64,000 nucleotides of DNA from Glutinoglossum americanum. Taxonomy: Eukaryota > Ascomycota > Geoglossomycetes > Geoglossales > Geoglossaceae. The stretch spans positions 1 through 64,000 of the forward strand of contig JAGHQL010000153.1 of assembly GCA_020080175.1 (NCBI GenBank). Reading direction: 5' to 3'. The notes below the pieces were generated by a model, which ran no database searches, was not told the DNA's origin, and was given only the letters and a program-made list of their open reading frames with translations. The position numbers and the translations under genes were made by a program. Positions 13,001-23,609 of the stretch are shown piece after piece (position 1 is the first letter of the stretch; each line of letters opens with the position of its first letter).

Positions 13001-13725
13001 TGAGTCAACCTCCAGACCGGCCCGCTTTGTTTGTCTATCTGCTCAATATCTTCGCGAAGGCGGTCATTGCGCAATTCATAGACGAGGCCGGGGTGAATCC
13101 TAAGGCTGCGGAGCCCGTTGGCGTAGTCGCTGTGACGATTTTCGCTAACGATAATTTCAAGTGGAGAGGCACTCCCCTCATCGATATACTCATTGCCAAA
13201 TATCGCCGTGTATGCCCTGTTCTTTTCGGGCTATACGGTAAGGATACGACCCGTGATGGTCGGCAGCGGTTGGGGTGGCATGCGACGAATGGCGAGGAGT
13301 GGGTGTCAGAACAGACACACGCTGAGAGGATGACAGGCCTGGGAGCCGGCTATGCAGCTGTAACCTTGCGAAATTTTTCGAAGTCGAAGATGGCGAATCC
13401 GTACTCTAACGTCAAATACTGGCAATCCCTCCAATGGATCTGTGATGTGCCGCCGTTAGAAGCCACTGACACCCACTTCATCGTCCTGAAGGCGATGATC
13501 GAGAACTACGCCGCTAAGTTCATCGACCTCTATGGAGACGCTGCAAAGCTCGCCCTGCGCAAGGCCCTTATCACCTTTCCCAAGGAGTCGAAGCGGAGCT
13601 CTCCTGCCATACAAGCAGCAGCAGCTCTTGCTGACGCTCTGAAAAGGGATGAGATGATCTATCTCACGAACTCCGAGAGGGATGCTGAGGCAAAGGCCAT
13701 CATGGCAGGAGTTCTCTTTAGGTGA
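10079..13725 (+). CDS. GLE1: mRNA export factor Gle1, long form
   Basis: Three exons, 10079..10331, 10399..12818 and 12886..13725, give 1170 aa. Residues about 892-1170 are a clear GLE1 domain (FVYLLNIFAKAVIAQF, GLYGKDTTRDGRQRLGW, YWQSLQWICDVPP). Gle1 activates the DEAD-box ATPase Dbp5 together with InsP6 at the cytoplasmic face of the nuclear pore, driving mRNP remodelling in mRNA export. Before it lies a coiled coil of highly charged E/R/K repeats (about 620-880), as expected. The first 600 residues are Ser/Pro-rich and disordered, making the protein roughly twice the usual fungal length. The first exon is inferred. Its GTAAGT donor joins a pyrimidine-rich ttttcag acceptor in phase; a nearer AG would leave a 40-nt intron. 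If exon 1 is wrong, translation would start at the ATG at 10417. Confidence 0.9.
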
Positions 13726-14556
13726 AGGGGGGTTCTAGACCAAAATATTGAGTGTTCGGTACGCCTATGGACTGGATATTTGAGCCGAAATGTGGATTCA
13801 CAAGTTGGGTGTGTGAGCGCTGGGATAATGCACTGTAGAGACTTATGAAGTTCTCTTGTTTCAAGTGGTCTCAAGCGTTCGACCCTCTATTTTCCCATTG
13901 TCCCCTCCTTCATCTGCTTCACCTTTTTCGGTCTATGTGAGGCAACATGTCGGGCAGCCCTCCTCGAGGGTGTAGGTTAGCCAATAAAATTACTTGATTA
14001 GCATGGGTTCCTGTAGTGGAATGTAGTGAATTCCTTAAAGGGTAATTATTTCGCCAGCTAGGGTTAGCCCTACCTACAGTCAGGTGACCTAGAGAGCACC
14101 CTCCACATAAATGATGATTATCCGTTACCAACTATTCTACCCTCTTATATCACTTTATGGAGGAAATAATAACTCAAAATATTGTAATTCGATGAATCTA
14201 TTTATTTCACATGACCTCCAAGCTTGGGTTCATCTCCCAAGGATGTAGCTCTCTTCAGCCAATCTAACGCAAGAAATCCAACCCCTCCAAAGACTATCTC
14301 CAGAGCCAACCAAGAAACATTAACATTCAGAAAATGTCAATTAGAGAGACCCTTGTTCAGATCGCTGGTTATGGTGTTGAATTGTCTTGCAATGTGGCGG
14401 TGTTGGAGCTGTCCGCCTTGCTCTTCTGCCTCGCGCGGCGAGCTGGCGACATCGGTGCCTGGGGGTCTGTCAGGATGGAAATAGAACCCCCCAACCTCCC
14501 TAGACTTTCTCTAGCCCTCCAATTCTAGCCTTGCAAGGAGCTCTAGTTATTGAGGC
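13726..14556. other. intergenic, no gene seen
   Basis: This lies between the GLE1 stop and the zinc-finger/protease gene. Short open frames at 14224-14528 start at non-ATG codons or have no splice partner. It probably holds the GLE1 3' UTR and the promoter of the next gene. Confidence 0.4.
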
Positions 14557-17500
14557 ATGCAAGAAGACTATAATCGCCTTTATCCCTTGACGGATAACTT
14601 TAGTCCTCCGCATGCCTCTAGCGGAAGTGACTCGGCCGTGGATTGCAATACTGCGCCACACACGCCGGAATTCTCTTTCAGACATCCCCACATGTACGCC
14701 GCCTTCAGCTTTTGGTTCTGGAAGATCCACTGCTAATTAGATCACACAGTAATACCCTAAACTGTCTATGGCCTCAATGCACCTCTTTATCATTTACCAC
14801 TGCCCCCGCTTTACGCCTTCATGAAGAAGAAAGCCATGGTGCGTTCAGGCCGGAGTTCCTTCAACCCAGCTGTGAAGGCTCTGAGGAGTTCGGACCAAGC
14901 GGGGAAGCAAATAGTGAGGGAGACATGCATCATTGCCTCTACGCAGGATGCGAGAGATCGTTCCTTCAACCAACTCAACTCGAAGATCACCAAGTTCGAG
15001 ATCATGCCCGGGCAACGCCGGGCCAACCCGAAAATCCTACGGCATCCCTCCGACAAGAGACTTTCTTGGCTGCTTCATCAAGAAAGGGTAGCTACTCGCG
15101 GCTCCTCTTCCACAGCTCTCAGGGCGCAGATATACCCTATGATATTTCAGGCGAAGAAGACTATTGGCGATCAAGGCATGCGTCTCAAGGCTCAGACATT
15201 CCGCGCTATGTCCAAGCACCGCTAGATATCCTGGTCCCCGGAGCCCTGTGGAGTCTCAACGGCTATCAACCCCATTTTGGTGTGAGTCCTCGACTGGATC
15301 TTGGGACAATGTTGCCTCCATTCGCTGCGTACCCGACCCCTGGGGGTAAACGAAAACCAGCTTGCATTGAGGATCATCTCAGTCGAGATGCAAGTTGTGA
15401 CTCTGGGATATATCTCGGTAGTCAAAGGAAGGAACGAAAAATAGTGCACCACCAAGATCTAGGTGAGCTTAAGGCTGAGGGGGGACCAAAAGCTGAAGCT
15501 GCAGGGGACCCTATATTCACTCCAGAACCTCGATGTCCATATCTAGAGAGAATTGGCTTAGCGGATGATAGCTTCATGCTTCAAAACCAACATATGGTAT
15601 GTGTTTCGGGTTGTCGTATTTGAAATTAGACATTTCTTAGGCTTATGGGTAGACCGTGACACCGATATGGCCATATGATAGTCTTTCGGGGCCCCGTGAG
15701 CCATACGAAATCAGACGTCACTCGTTCGAGTCGCCTACATGGCTTTCCGAAAGTCCCCCGAAGTCACACGAACCATATGGGCTCAGACGCCATTCGTTCG
15801 AGTCGCAAAGTGTGACTCCCCCATCCCCTAAATACGCCGACAACTGCAGTCCGTTAGAGACATATGAAGAACAGTATATTCAACCAGAGACTACCGATGG
15901 TATTTCTCGCGTACCACTATGTCAAGAGACTGGAGACTTATCCACGAGATCTGTCTATGGAGATAACACCAACCAAACCAAGAACTCTAGTGGTAAGGAA
16001 GTGGCATCTCCCAAAAAGCAACTCCCACAGCCCTATAGTCATGAGCAACTTTCAAAGTGGATGAACCTTTTACCCTCCATCCAGCGCGACTATGCTAAGA
16101 TTATGGGCGGCAACAATAACGGTTCTATCCAACTAATTAACGAGAATGGCCAGGGGATTGTGGCCGTCACCTGTAAGTATCCTAAAAGGGTTCGGAGTAA
16201 GGCACTTGGCAAGAAACTTGATTGTCTCGGCCTTGAAATCAAGATTCAGAAAGGCGATATAGGGACGTCAGATCAGCGTGGCAACCACGAATGGCCGGCT
16301 ATCAATGGTCATCACACCGTGCAGCCTAGTTCCGGGGCTTCGCTCGGGGTTTCGAAGAACGAAAAATTGGAGGCCTCTGTATCACTGGGCGGATACGTCA
16401 AGATCCGTAAGACAGGTAGCCGAACTTGGAAGTGGTATGCCACAACAAGTCACCATTTGCTTGAAGACGGAATCGATACAGAGAGCGATAGAGGTGAGAG
16501 TGGCCATAGTGACGGTAGTGACGATGATTACGACGGCGACTGGGATGATATAAGTGAGGATGAAGATGGGTCTATAGGTGATGGTGAGGGTGTCGAAGGT
16601 GTCGAGGGTGGTGAGTGGAGGCCTACTAATTCCGAGGTTCTTACCCCGGGCGTTCGGGATGGAGCTCTGCGCCTAGAGGACGAACTACCCCGTACTTTCG
16701 AGATTCAATCCCCGTCGAAAATATATCACGACCGCGCTTTGGAGAGACTCAAAGAACGAAAGAATTTCGTCAAGGATTTTCCAGGCCTTGAGGATCTTCT
16801 CCAGTTAGACGGCGCAATAAGGGATCTTGAAAAGGCCAATACATTTTTTGGAAAGGTTGAAGAATCATCCGGTCTCTGCATAGAGGGGAATAAGCAGGTA
16901 TGTAATTCCCTATAAAGGTAGATTAACACACCATTGTCTTGTTTAACTAAATGGCTCGGCAGATGGACTGGTTGTTAATCGGTAGTATCCCCCGCGAACG
17001 AATTGGCTCGAACGATAACCGGGACTGGTCTTCCTTTGTGGAGGGGGTGCCCCGCGGATCCCGAAGTCAGCCGTCCTCTAGATTAGCATTCGTGAGTGAG
17101 GATAAATTCCATAGTCTCACCTCTGTAATCCACCAGTACTACGAGAAACACGGGGACAGGCCCTGCCCGTATTCACGCATCCACGGCAGCGGATGCGAGA
17201 GTGGACTCTCGGACGGCCAACTTCTCGTTCCACCAGTCGTTGTTCAGCTCAACAACATGAGCCCAACCACCGAATGGACCTTTAAACCACGTCGAAACAA
17301 CGGCCTCGGCACCTTCGGTGACTCAGGCACCTGGCTCTACACTGCGTTGGGCGAACTGCTCGGGCAGGTTCTGGGCTACGACCCAAAAAACGACGTCGCA
17401 TTCTACACACCCATCTACCTTATTTTTGACCACATGAAAAAGCACATCGGGGCCGAGGACATTCAATTACCCACCAAGGAGGACTACAACCAGCAGCAGT

Positions 17501-17742
17501 TTGTGAAACCATCTCCGATCTTGATCCCCAGTACACCACGCACGCCGCGGAAGGCGAGCACGATGCCAGTGCATAACCCATTGAGTTTGCTGCTGACGCC
17601 GCCGGAGGATGCGAGTGATAGGGATACTGGGCCGACGCCGCATCCGTTAGTTTGTTTAGCGTCAGAAGGGGTATGTTGTTCGCATTCGTATGAGCGCTCA
17701 TTGGCGCCGTCTCCTCCAGTGTGGGAGCCGGATTCGCATTAG
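14557..17742 (+). CDS. C2H2 zinc-finger / trypsin-like domain fusion protein
   Basis: Four exons, 14557..14693, 14750..15596, 15653..16897 and 16963..17742, give 1002 aa. Exon 1 opens at an ATG (MQEDYNRLYPL) and ends at a GTACGC donor; this gives a 56-nt intron with a GCTAATT branch site. Residues about 49-80 and 107-136 each hold a C-x4-C...H-x4-H finger (CLWPQC...HEEESH and CLYAGC...HQVRDH). The second half resembles a chymotrypsin-fold domain. It has His in WYATTSHHLL, Asp in MDWLLIGS (the D-x-A-L-I position) and Ser in FGDSGTWLY, so all three catalytic residues are present. An acidic loop (DGSDDDYDGDWDD) separates His and Asp. Trypsin-like domains occur as effector domains in fungal and bacterial conflict proteins; whether this one cleaves anything is inference. 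The acceptor at 15652 is chosen because the nearer one at 15640 gives an immediate stop. Confidence 0.75.
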
Positions 17743-19651
17743 TAGGTGAGGTGGTTGATTGGGGTTACTGTGCGAGTTTTCCGTGTATGCTTTGGGTGAT
17801 TACAGGGAGGAACTGGCGCTACTTATCACCGCCAATACCCATTCCCTATGTATCTGCGCATTGGATTTCCCTAGATCGGGCTGATGGCTGATGGAAAGAA
17901 CGACGTATGGTTCCCATGTCATGCATTACCTCTTCAGGGACACTTTTCTATTACGAGCTCACAGCATTTTGTGTGTACATGCAGTATATACACACCCTAT
18001 CCCCTTTTTCTTGCGGTACGCAAGAGCTCTTCCCTAGGGAAATTTGGAAAATACCAACGACCAAAAAGGGTGTACGTTGGCTTCTTTGTTCTTTTTTTAT
18101 TGGTTTTTGGGTAGTGTTTTTGTGTTAATGGTTTCATGAGCATGTATGTATGTATGCACGCGGCAATGGCACCGATAACAATAGGAAAGTCTCCCTGTAT
18201 TCTCCTCATTCTGTAGCTGCTCTATTTGCGAGACTCCTCCACTCGAACAACCATCTAGATTGGCATATCCGTTCACCGTGCTCTCCACGTATGTAAGGTG
18301 AGGTACATAACCAGACCGACCTTTCTAGGCCCGGGCCGCAGCTAGGCCAGGACTGGTATGCTCTTGCGCACGTGCACTCAACGTATTCGGAGTATTCGGA
18401 GCATTTGCCTTTGGGGTCTAGGATATATGATTTATTGCCGTACCATCAAGTGCAGGAGTAGAGGATGTGGTGGAGGACCCGGTAGATTTGTATGAGGATC
18501 TTGGGACGTTAAACCCGGGAGAATAGAGTACCCCCTACTCCCCGAAGAAACCAAAAAAAAAAAAGGTTCGAATGTTTACATCCTACATCCTTCTTTCTTA
18601 CCGTCATTTATTTATTTACTACGAATTTCATTTATTATTCCTATCTAAATTTTCTATCTACTCTACTTTTTTTTTTTTCGGTTTCGGCGTGGTTCGAACT
18701 CTTGACGTGCCGGGACAACCTGGTGTGTTTTCCTGCGTCAGGACGACTCGCACTAGGTTGCCGCCGGGTTGGAATTGAGGCGCGTTAGTTTGGGTTATGG
18801 GCCTTCCCAGAGGGGGGCGGCGAGATGCTTTTTTTTTTGAGCGGGGGCGCGATGATGGGTTTGTTTTATTCTAGTTTGGAATGAAGTCTGAGCTGCGTTC
18901 TTGGATTTTAGTTACATTCTTTCTGGGTGGGCTGGTGGCGGTGATAGCTATCTTACCTGAAGCCATTGGAGTCCACGAGAGGGCGTTCTCTCCTGGCAAC
19001 GGTGTGATCCCGCCGGTGGCCACCGCAGCGCTAAGAACACGTGCCATTGCACCTTGGGGGTTTAGTTTAATATAGTCCCCACAAAAGCCTCCGCCTCAGA
19101 CCTCTACAGCTAAGCTGGGGCTGGCATAGTTAGGAGCGGCAATAGAAGGCATATCCAACCGCAGTGGTGTTGAGAATCGAGATCTTGTACCGCAGCATCT
19201 CCTGCTGCCAACATTCATGACTTCGCTGGAGATATTCTCAACGACACATCCCAGCAAACTTGTAGATTGCCACTATAAGCCAGAAGCAATTACAGCCCTC
19301 AAAACATAGGTAAATACTCCAACCTCGAAATTAGTAGCTGCCAGGTCCTACCGGATGGCAATAAAGCTCCGTAACGATACAACATTGTTAGACTCCCGGT
19401 CCATTCCGGCTGGTAGGAAAGGTTATTAGCTGGTGGGGTGTGAGACCGAGACTGTATACAGTCATCCAGAGCTGCTTCTGCTTTCTTTTCAGCCAAGGCT
19501 TCCCTGTTTCTTGACCCCAAAGGGATTTGTCGTTCTGGAAAAAGATGCACATATCGCCCTCCCAAAAATCTCCCAAGTTAATTCCTAACCACCAGGAGGC
19601 CGCCCTTAACACGAGATGATAAAATATAAATTAAAAAAAATGTGATGAAAT
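17743..19651. other. intergenic, no supported gene
   Basis: About 1.9 kb downstream of the zinc-finger/protease gene. It includes T tracts around 18551-18562 and 18667-18679. A 64-codon frame at 18881 (+) has a hydrophobic N-terminus but no recognisable family and no splice context, so it is not called. Confidence 0.35.
19633..19640 (-). terminator. RNA polymerase III terminator of tRNA-Gln
   Basis: A run of eight A on the plus strand (eight T on the transcribed strand) lies 12 nt beyond the tRNA 3' end. This is the expected Pol III stop. Confidence 0.75.
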
Positions 19652-19732
19652 AGATCGTGCCCGGGTTCGAACCGGGGTCGCCGGAAGGGTGAGGATCAAA
19701 ATCCGGAGTGATAGCCACTACACTACACAACC
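19652..19732 (-). tRNA. tRNA-Gln(UUG) with a 9-nt intron
   Basis: Read on the minus strand it folds into a full cloverleaf. The acceptor stem GGTTGTG/CACGATC has seven pairs, two of them wobble. The D arm is GTGTAGTGGCTATCAC. The anticodon stem CCGGA/TCCGG pairs perfectly. The T arm is CCCGG-TTCGAAC-CCGGG. The anticodon loop reads TTTTGA then T, with TTG as anticodon, interrupted after the base 3' of the anticodon by a 9-nt intron (TCCTCACCC). That is the canonical nuclear tRNA intron position. The discriminator base is T. An A/B-box arrangement and an oligo-T terminator complete the gene. It decodes CAA. Confidence 0.9.
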
Positions 19733-21258
19733 TTAGCTGAGTGCCAACCTTATTCACGTAATGATCTGAGGGCTGATTGGCGAGTATGTGTCGCCAGGAT
19801 CGCCGCGTGGAGGGACATTTAGCAACGACGTTGCTTCGGGCTGTGCTTGCCCCTCCTAGCAAATATCGCCGAGCAGCCATCACCTTAGCAAACCGGTAAT
19901 GCTAGTCTCGACACAACTGTGGTATAGACATCGGAGGCAACCCCCCCTCGTTCTTCTAAGGTCATTCCGTCTGCTCTGGTATTTTTCCTGCAACGATAGA
20001 GCAAAGTAGATGCTTTCAACAAGGTTACAAAGTAGTCGCGAAGAGGGTGGCGGGAGAGCACTCCGACGGGCACCCAAAATTGATTTAATCTTCTGATTCC
20101 TTCCGTGCTGGTTGGTCTTGCATAACCCGCATCTCCTGTAATAGAATCTTCTTCAGGTCCCTAGACTAGATTTCGGGCACCAACTAAGTTTTCCCGCCCT
20201 AAGAATCTTTGTTGGGAGAGTTAGGACTATTCTTGCGGGAGGAAATGTTAGAATATCGGTACTTCGAAGGTTGATGGAATCGAAAGGAATTGATAAACTG
20301 AAAGAACATATCTAGGTTGGGCAGGTCTCATGGCGGATAAGATAACGGAGAAGTAGACAACTTATGGTTTGTCTACGAGATCATTTAGTCTGGGTGAGTG
20401 TCGCCAGCCATGATGGAGTGAGGCTAGTCAAGATCAAAACAGGAGCTGGACCGAAGGAGCTGGTGAACGAGAAGTGCTGGGTATAACCTAATAGTAGTGC
20501 TTCTTGGGCGAGTTATATTAACTCGCTCTCTCTTGGTAGCCATACTTTTGGAGATCTTGAATATTGGAGATCACTGGAGGTCCGCCAGGACTTTCCTCTT
20601 GCATCTAGGCTCCCACACCCTTGAGCCTCCAAAAATCATGAAATACTAAAACGAGGCAGCTCTGGAGACACTCGCTTCTAGTGTGCCCTTTTAGGCACAT
20701 AACGTGTCTAGCCCATCCTAGTATAAACACCTTTAGGAAAGTGTCATCTTCATGAAGGCATCCAGCCTTACATATTCGTTTGGGTATCCTATGCTATTAG
20801 GCCCGAGTGTGACCGGGGGTCTCACCCGTCCGCGATTTCCAGTGTTGGTGCGAAAGCCTACGTTTTTGCAATTGAGAGACACTCTGGTCAAAATGCCATC
20901 TGAGAAAAGCAAGTAGGTGAACGAACAGCGAGTCGCAGTAGAATCTAAGAAGGATATAAAGGAATCGAGACTTTTATACAGGGAAGAAGGTATAAGATCG
21001 CCAGGAACGGTCAGTAGCCTTAAAGCTTTTCCGGATAACCCCGGAATTCCTAGAAGCGCGTTTGAAGCACTCTCCCGCAAAATAAAAGCTCACTAATATA
21101 TACAGCCTGGGGTACTCCGCATTCCCAAGGCTTCCTAGGCTCACCCCCTCAGATTAGCAAGTATGTCCTCAGCAATCCGACTCGGAAGTGCGCAAACGGA
21201 AGACTAAATAAACTGACATAATGAAAACGGTATTGCATATGCATCCCCAGAGCAAATT

Positions 21259-21311
21259 CCAGGAGTACACCCGGCGATCTCGCGAGTATCCCTGGCGATT
21301 CCGGGAGTACC
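21259..21311. repeat. degenerate ~23-nt tandem repeat
   Basis: Three imperfect copies of a unit starting GAGTA, each followed by CC(C/T)GGCGAT-like sequence. The third copy is partial. Confidence 0.5.
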
Positions 21312-21331
21312 CCAGCAGTCACGGAAGCGCT

Positions 21332-21356
21332 CCGGTAACCTTAATGTGGTTACCGG
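21332..21356. repeat. perfect 9-bp inverted repeat with 7-nt loop
   Basis: CCGGTAACC and GGTTACCGG flank TTAATGT. It could form a short hairpin or a palindromic protein site; no gene adjoins it closely. Confidence 0.7.
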
Positions 21357-22652
21357 CTCCTCGCCGCTTTTCTTCACTGAGGGGGTAGTGTCTGCGATAG
21401 ACCGCCAATAGACCTCTCTAAATCGCGCTCTAGTACACTCTCAGTGACTAAAGTTGACAGTGTTATAACTCCTTCGATTGAGAGTTGAGATGCAGCCTCC
21501 ATGGCAGCTTCGCGCATGGGATGTATAATATGCCGATGCTCTGACCAACTGGTGCTATGCATTTCCATTTGTCTGAATTCCAAGTACGTATATCCCCAAG
21601 GGCACGGCGTGCTCCTGAGGTTTCCCGGGCGATTGATGTGGAGGTGCCCTCTTGCTCTGTCAGTTCATAGCTTTCGACTTGATTATTTTAGTGCCGTTTC
21701 GCAAAGTCAGCTTTCCGGTAAGATACAACTTTCAAATAAATAGAAATAGGTGTATATTTGAAAATTGTACGTACATTATTTCAAAGTTGCCCCCGCGAAC
21801 TGGCATTAATGCACTCTGCGGCCAGGTTAGCTTCCCGAAACACTACCGGAATGCCCCTCCGCGGCACTCTTGCCGGGCCTGAAACATGATGGCGCCCTCC
21901 CGTATGTTCGGTCTAGGTATGGTGTTGGATGCGTCGGGATCCCGACGCACCTCGGGCATCCTCTAGAACCCCACCTTGGTGCTCATGCTGGCTCTGGAAC
22001 ATAAATTGCTGATGTGGGTTCATAAAGGGGACCCTCCTAGCATATAGTCGGGAGTAAGCATTGTTCGGAGAACAATAACACCCTCCACACCATGGCAAGT
22101 GCAGAACTTAAGGTTCCACTGATGAGATTTCACGTATTAACCAAATAGCCACTTCCGAAACCTTTTCATTTCTTCGGAAGCCCTCCCCCCCAGGCATCCG
22201 TGGGTCCCGAGAGTATGGTATATGCCGGAGCCGATGACATAGAGTGCGGGGGAGTGGTAAGGAGTTATGCATTGGCCATTCATCTCCTGTTAGCGAGGAA
22301 GTGGAAACCTCAGTGAATGGGTTTTTTGGTAAAACACACGTTGCGGTAGGAGGTCTGGGAGGCCGATAGCCAGAAGCATGGTTGCATTCCACCAACACGG
22401 TTACATGAAAGTACATGAATGCTCAGAAGGGCCTAATCCGCCCATTAGAAGAAGAGTATTATTAAAAGATATCAGCCGCCAGTGTCTGGGTTGTACATGT
22501 TTAACAAACGCCTTTATAGCCAAGCCGCAACCTCATAATGGCACATTAGCAACACGGAAACGCCAGTGGTATCTTACAAGTATAAACAACCACCTCATCA
22601 GATACCTCTATGCTTAGATGACGGACGTGCTGACAGGACTGTCGTGGGTGTT

Positions 22653-23609
22653 TCATATGGGATTCTCCATCCCAGGTGAAGGTGTCGCGGGTATTGTGCC
22701 CGTACCCATCACTGGCGTTGACCTCGTTCCTGGGGTCGACGATGAACTTGAACCAGGCAGTCCCCGTTTCATCATCCTGCCCAAAGTATGCACCAGCTCC
22801 GCTGCATCTTCAAACATCTCGTCGTCCATCCCCTCTTCGGCATTATACACATCAGCGATCGAAAGTTTCGCCAGGCGTCTTGCTCCTTCCAAATCCTTCA
22901 AGCAATCATATAGAAAGGCGCAGTATTCTAGTTTAACGCTCAGCCTTAGTGGGTGGCTGCCCGGGAGGAGACGATCAGCGAGTCGAGCCGCTTCCGCAAA
23001 GCAGGCTGAAGCGGTCGGGATGTAGTCGATCGCTGGAAGAAGGAAACTACCGGTGGGTTTTGGAATCGATACGGGGGTAAGACCTGGTGGCAGAGAGCCA
23101 CCAACCGGCCCACCATTCATCATTCGCTCAGGCGAGCGTGAACCGAGTCCAGGCGGATCACGAACGGGAGTCTTTCCCTTGCCACCTCCTGTTGCGTGGC
23201 CATTCATCTGGGGCGATGCGATACCAGGAGGACGAGAATAGGTCGGAACAGAAATTTGGTTCGTACGGGGGTCGTTGTGAAAGAGGACGAAGATGTGATA
23301 GAAGCTTGCCCTTAGCTTAAAAGCCAGTACCCTAAGCTCTGTGTAGCCTGACATCTCAGGCAGAACCCACTCTTCGAGCATCCTCAGACCTTCTCTCGAT
23401 AGCCATATGATATGGTGATATAGCCGGAGGGATTTTGTATCTCTAGTAAGGTCAAGCTTCCGGAGTTTGCGAGCCTTGACGAGCTGCTTGGAGAGATTCA
23501 CGGACAAGCCTAGGATCCTAAACAGGAATGCTGCTAGAATGGGTTGATTGTTGTCAAGATTCTTCGCAAACTGACCGAGAAACTTTTGATCAACGTCTGA
23601 GGACGCCAT
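22653..23609 (-). CDS. divergent 14-3-3-like domain protein
   Basis: A single exon of 318 aa starts at an ATG (MASSDVDQKFLG). The sequence follows the 14-3-3 helical plan. An N-terminal helix pair (FLGQFAKNLDNNQPILAAFLFRILGLSVNLSKQL) leads to a Gly/Pro-rich insert of about 60 residues (roughly 137-195). The C-terminal helices then give HPLRLSVKLEYCAFLYDCL and GARRLAKLSIADVYNAEEGM, matching the family positions HPIRLGLALNFSVFYYE and A..LAK..FDDA. Canonical 14-3-3 proteins bind phospho-Ser/Thr ligands as dimers. Here the basic pocket is only partly recognisable and the insert is unusual, so ligand binding is uncertain. It is distinct from the highly conserved housekeeping 14-3-3. The tail ends Ser/Thr/Pro-rich. 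Confidence 0.75.
   Translation of the reverse strand: MASSDVDQKFLGQFAKNLDNNQPILAAFLFRILGLSVNLSKQLVKARKLRKLDLTRDTKSLRLYHHIIWLSREGLRMLEEWVLPEMSGYTELRVLAFKLRASFYHIFVLFHNDPRTNQISVPTYSRPPGIASPQMNGHATGGGKGKTPVRDPPGLGSRSPERMMNGGPVGGSLPPGLTPVSIPKPTGSFLLPAIDYIPTASACFAEAARLADRLLPGSHPLRLSVKLEYCAFLYDCLKDLEGARRLAKLSIADVYNAEEGMDDEMFEDAAELVHTLGRMMKRGLPGSSSSSTPGTRSTPVMGTGTIPATPSPGMENPI

Larger units (their letters stand above)
19733..22652. other. 2.9 kb gene-poor region
   Basis: No open frame here shows family features or coherent splicing. It contains a small inverted repeat and a degenerate tandem repeat near 21260-21356, annotated separately. Many short frames are closed by stops, as in non-coding or old decayed sequence. 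Confidence 0.4.

Noticed and set aside
14334-14528. Possible upstream exon of the zinc-finger/protease gene
   Set aside because: The exon starting at 14557 splices cleanly in frame, and this frame has no usable donor to reach it.
18690-18775. B-box-like GGTTCGAACTC suggesting a tRNA
   Set aside because: Neither strand gives a paired T stem or an acceptor stem.
18881-19075. 64-codon plus-strand frame with a possible membrane helix
   Set aside because: Isolated, no homologous features, no promoter or splice context.
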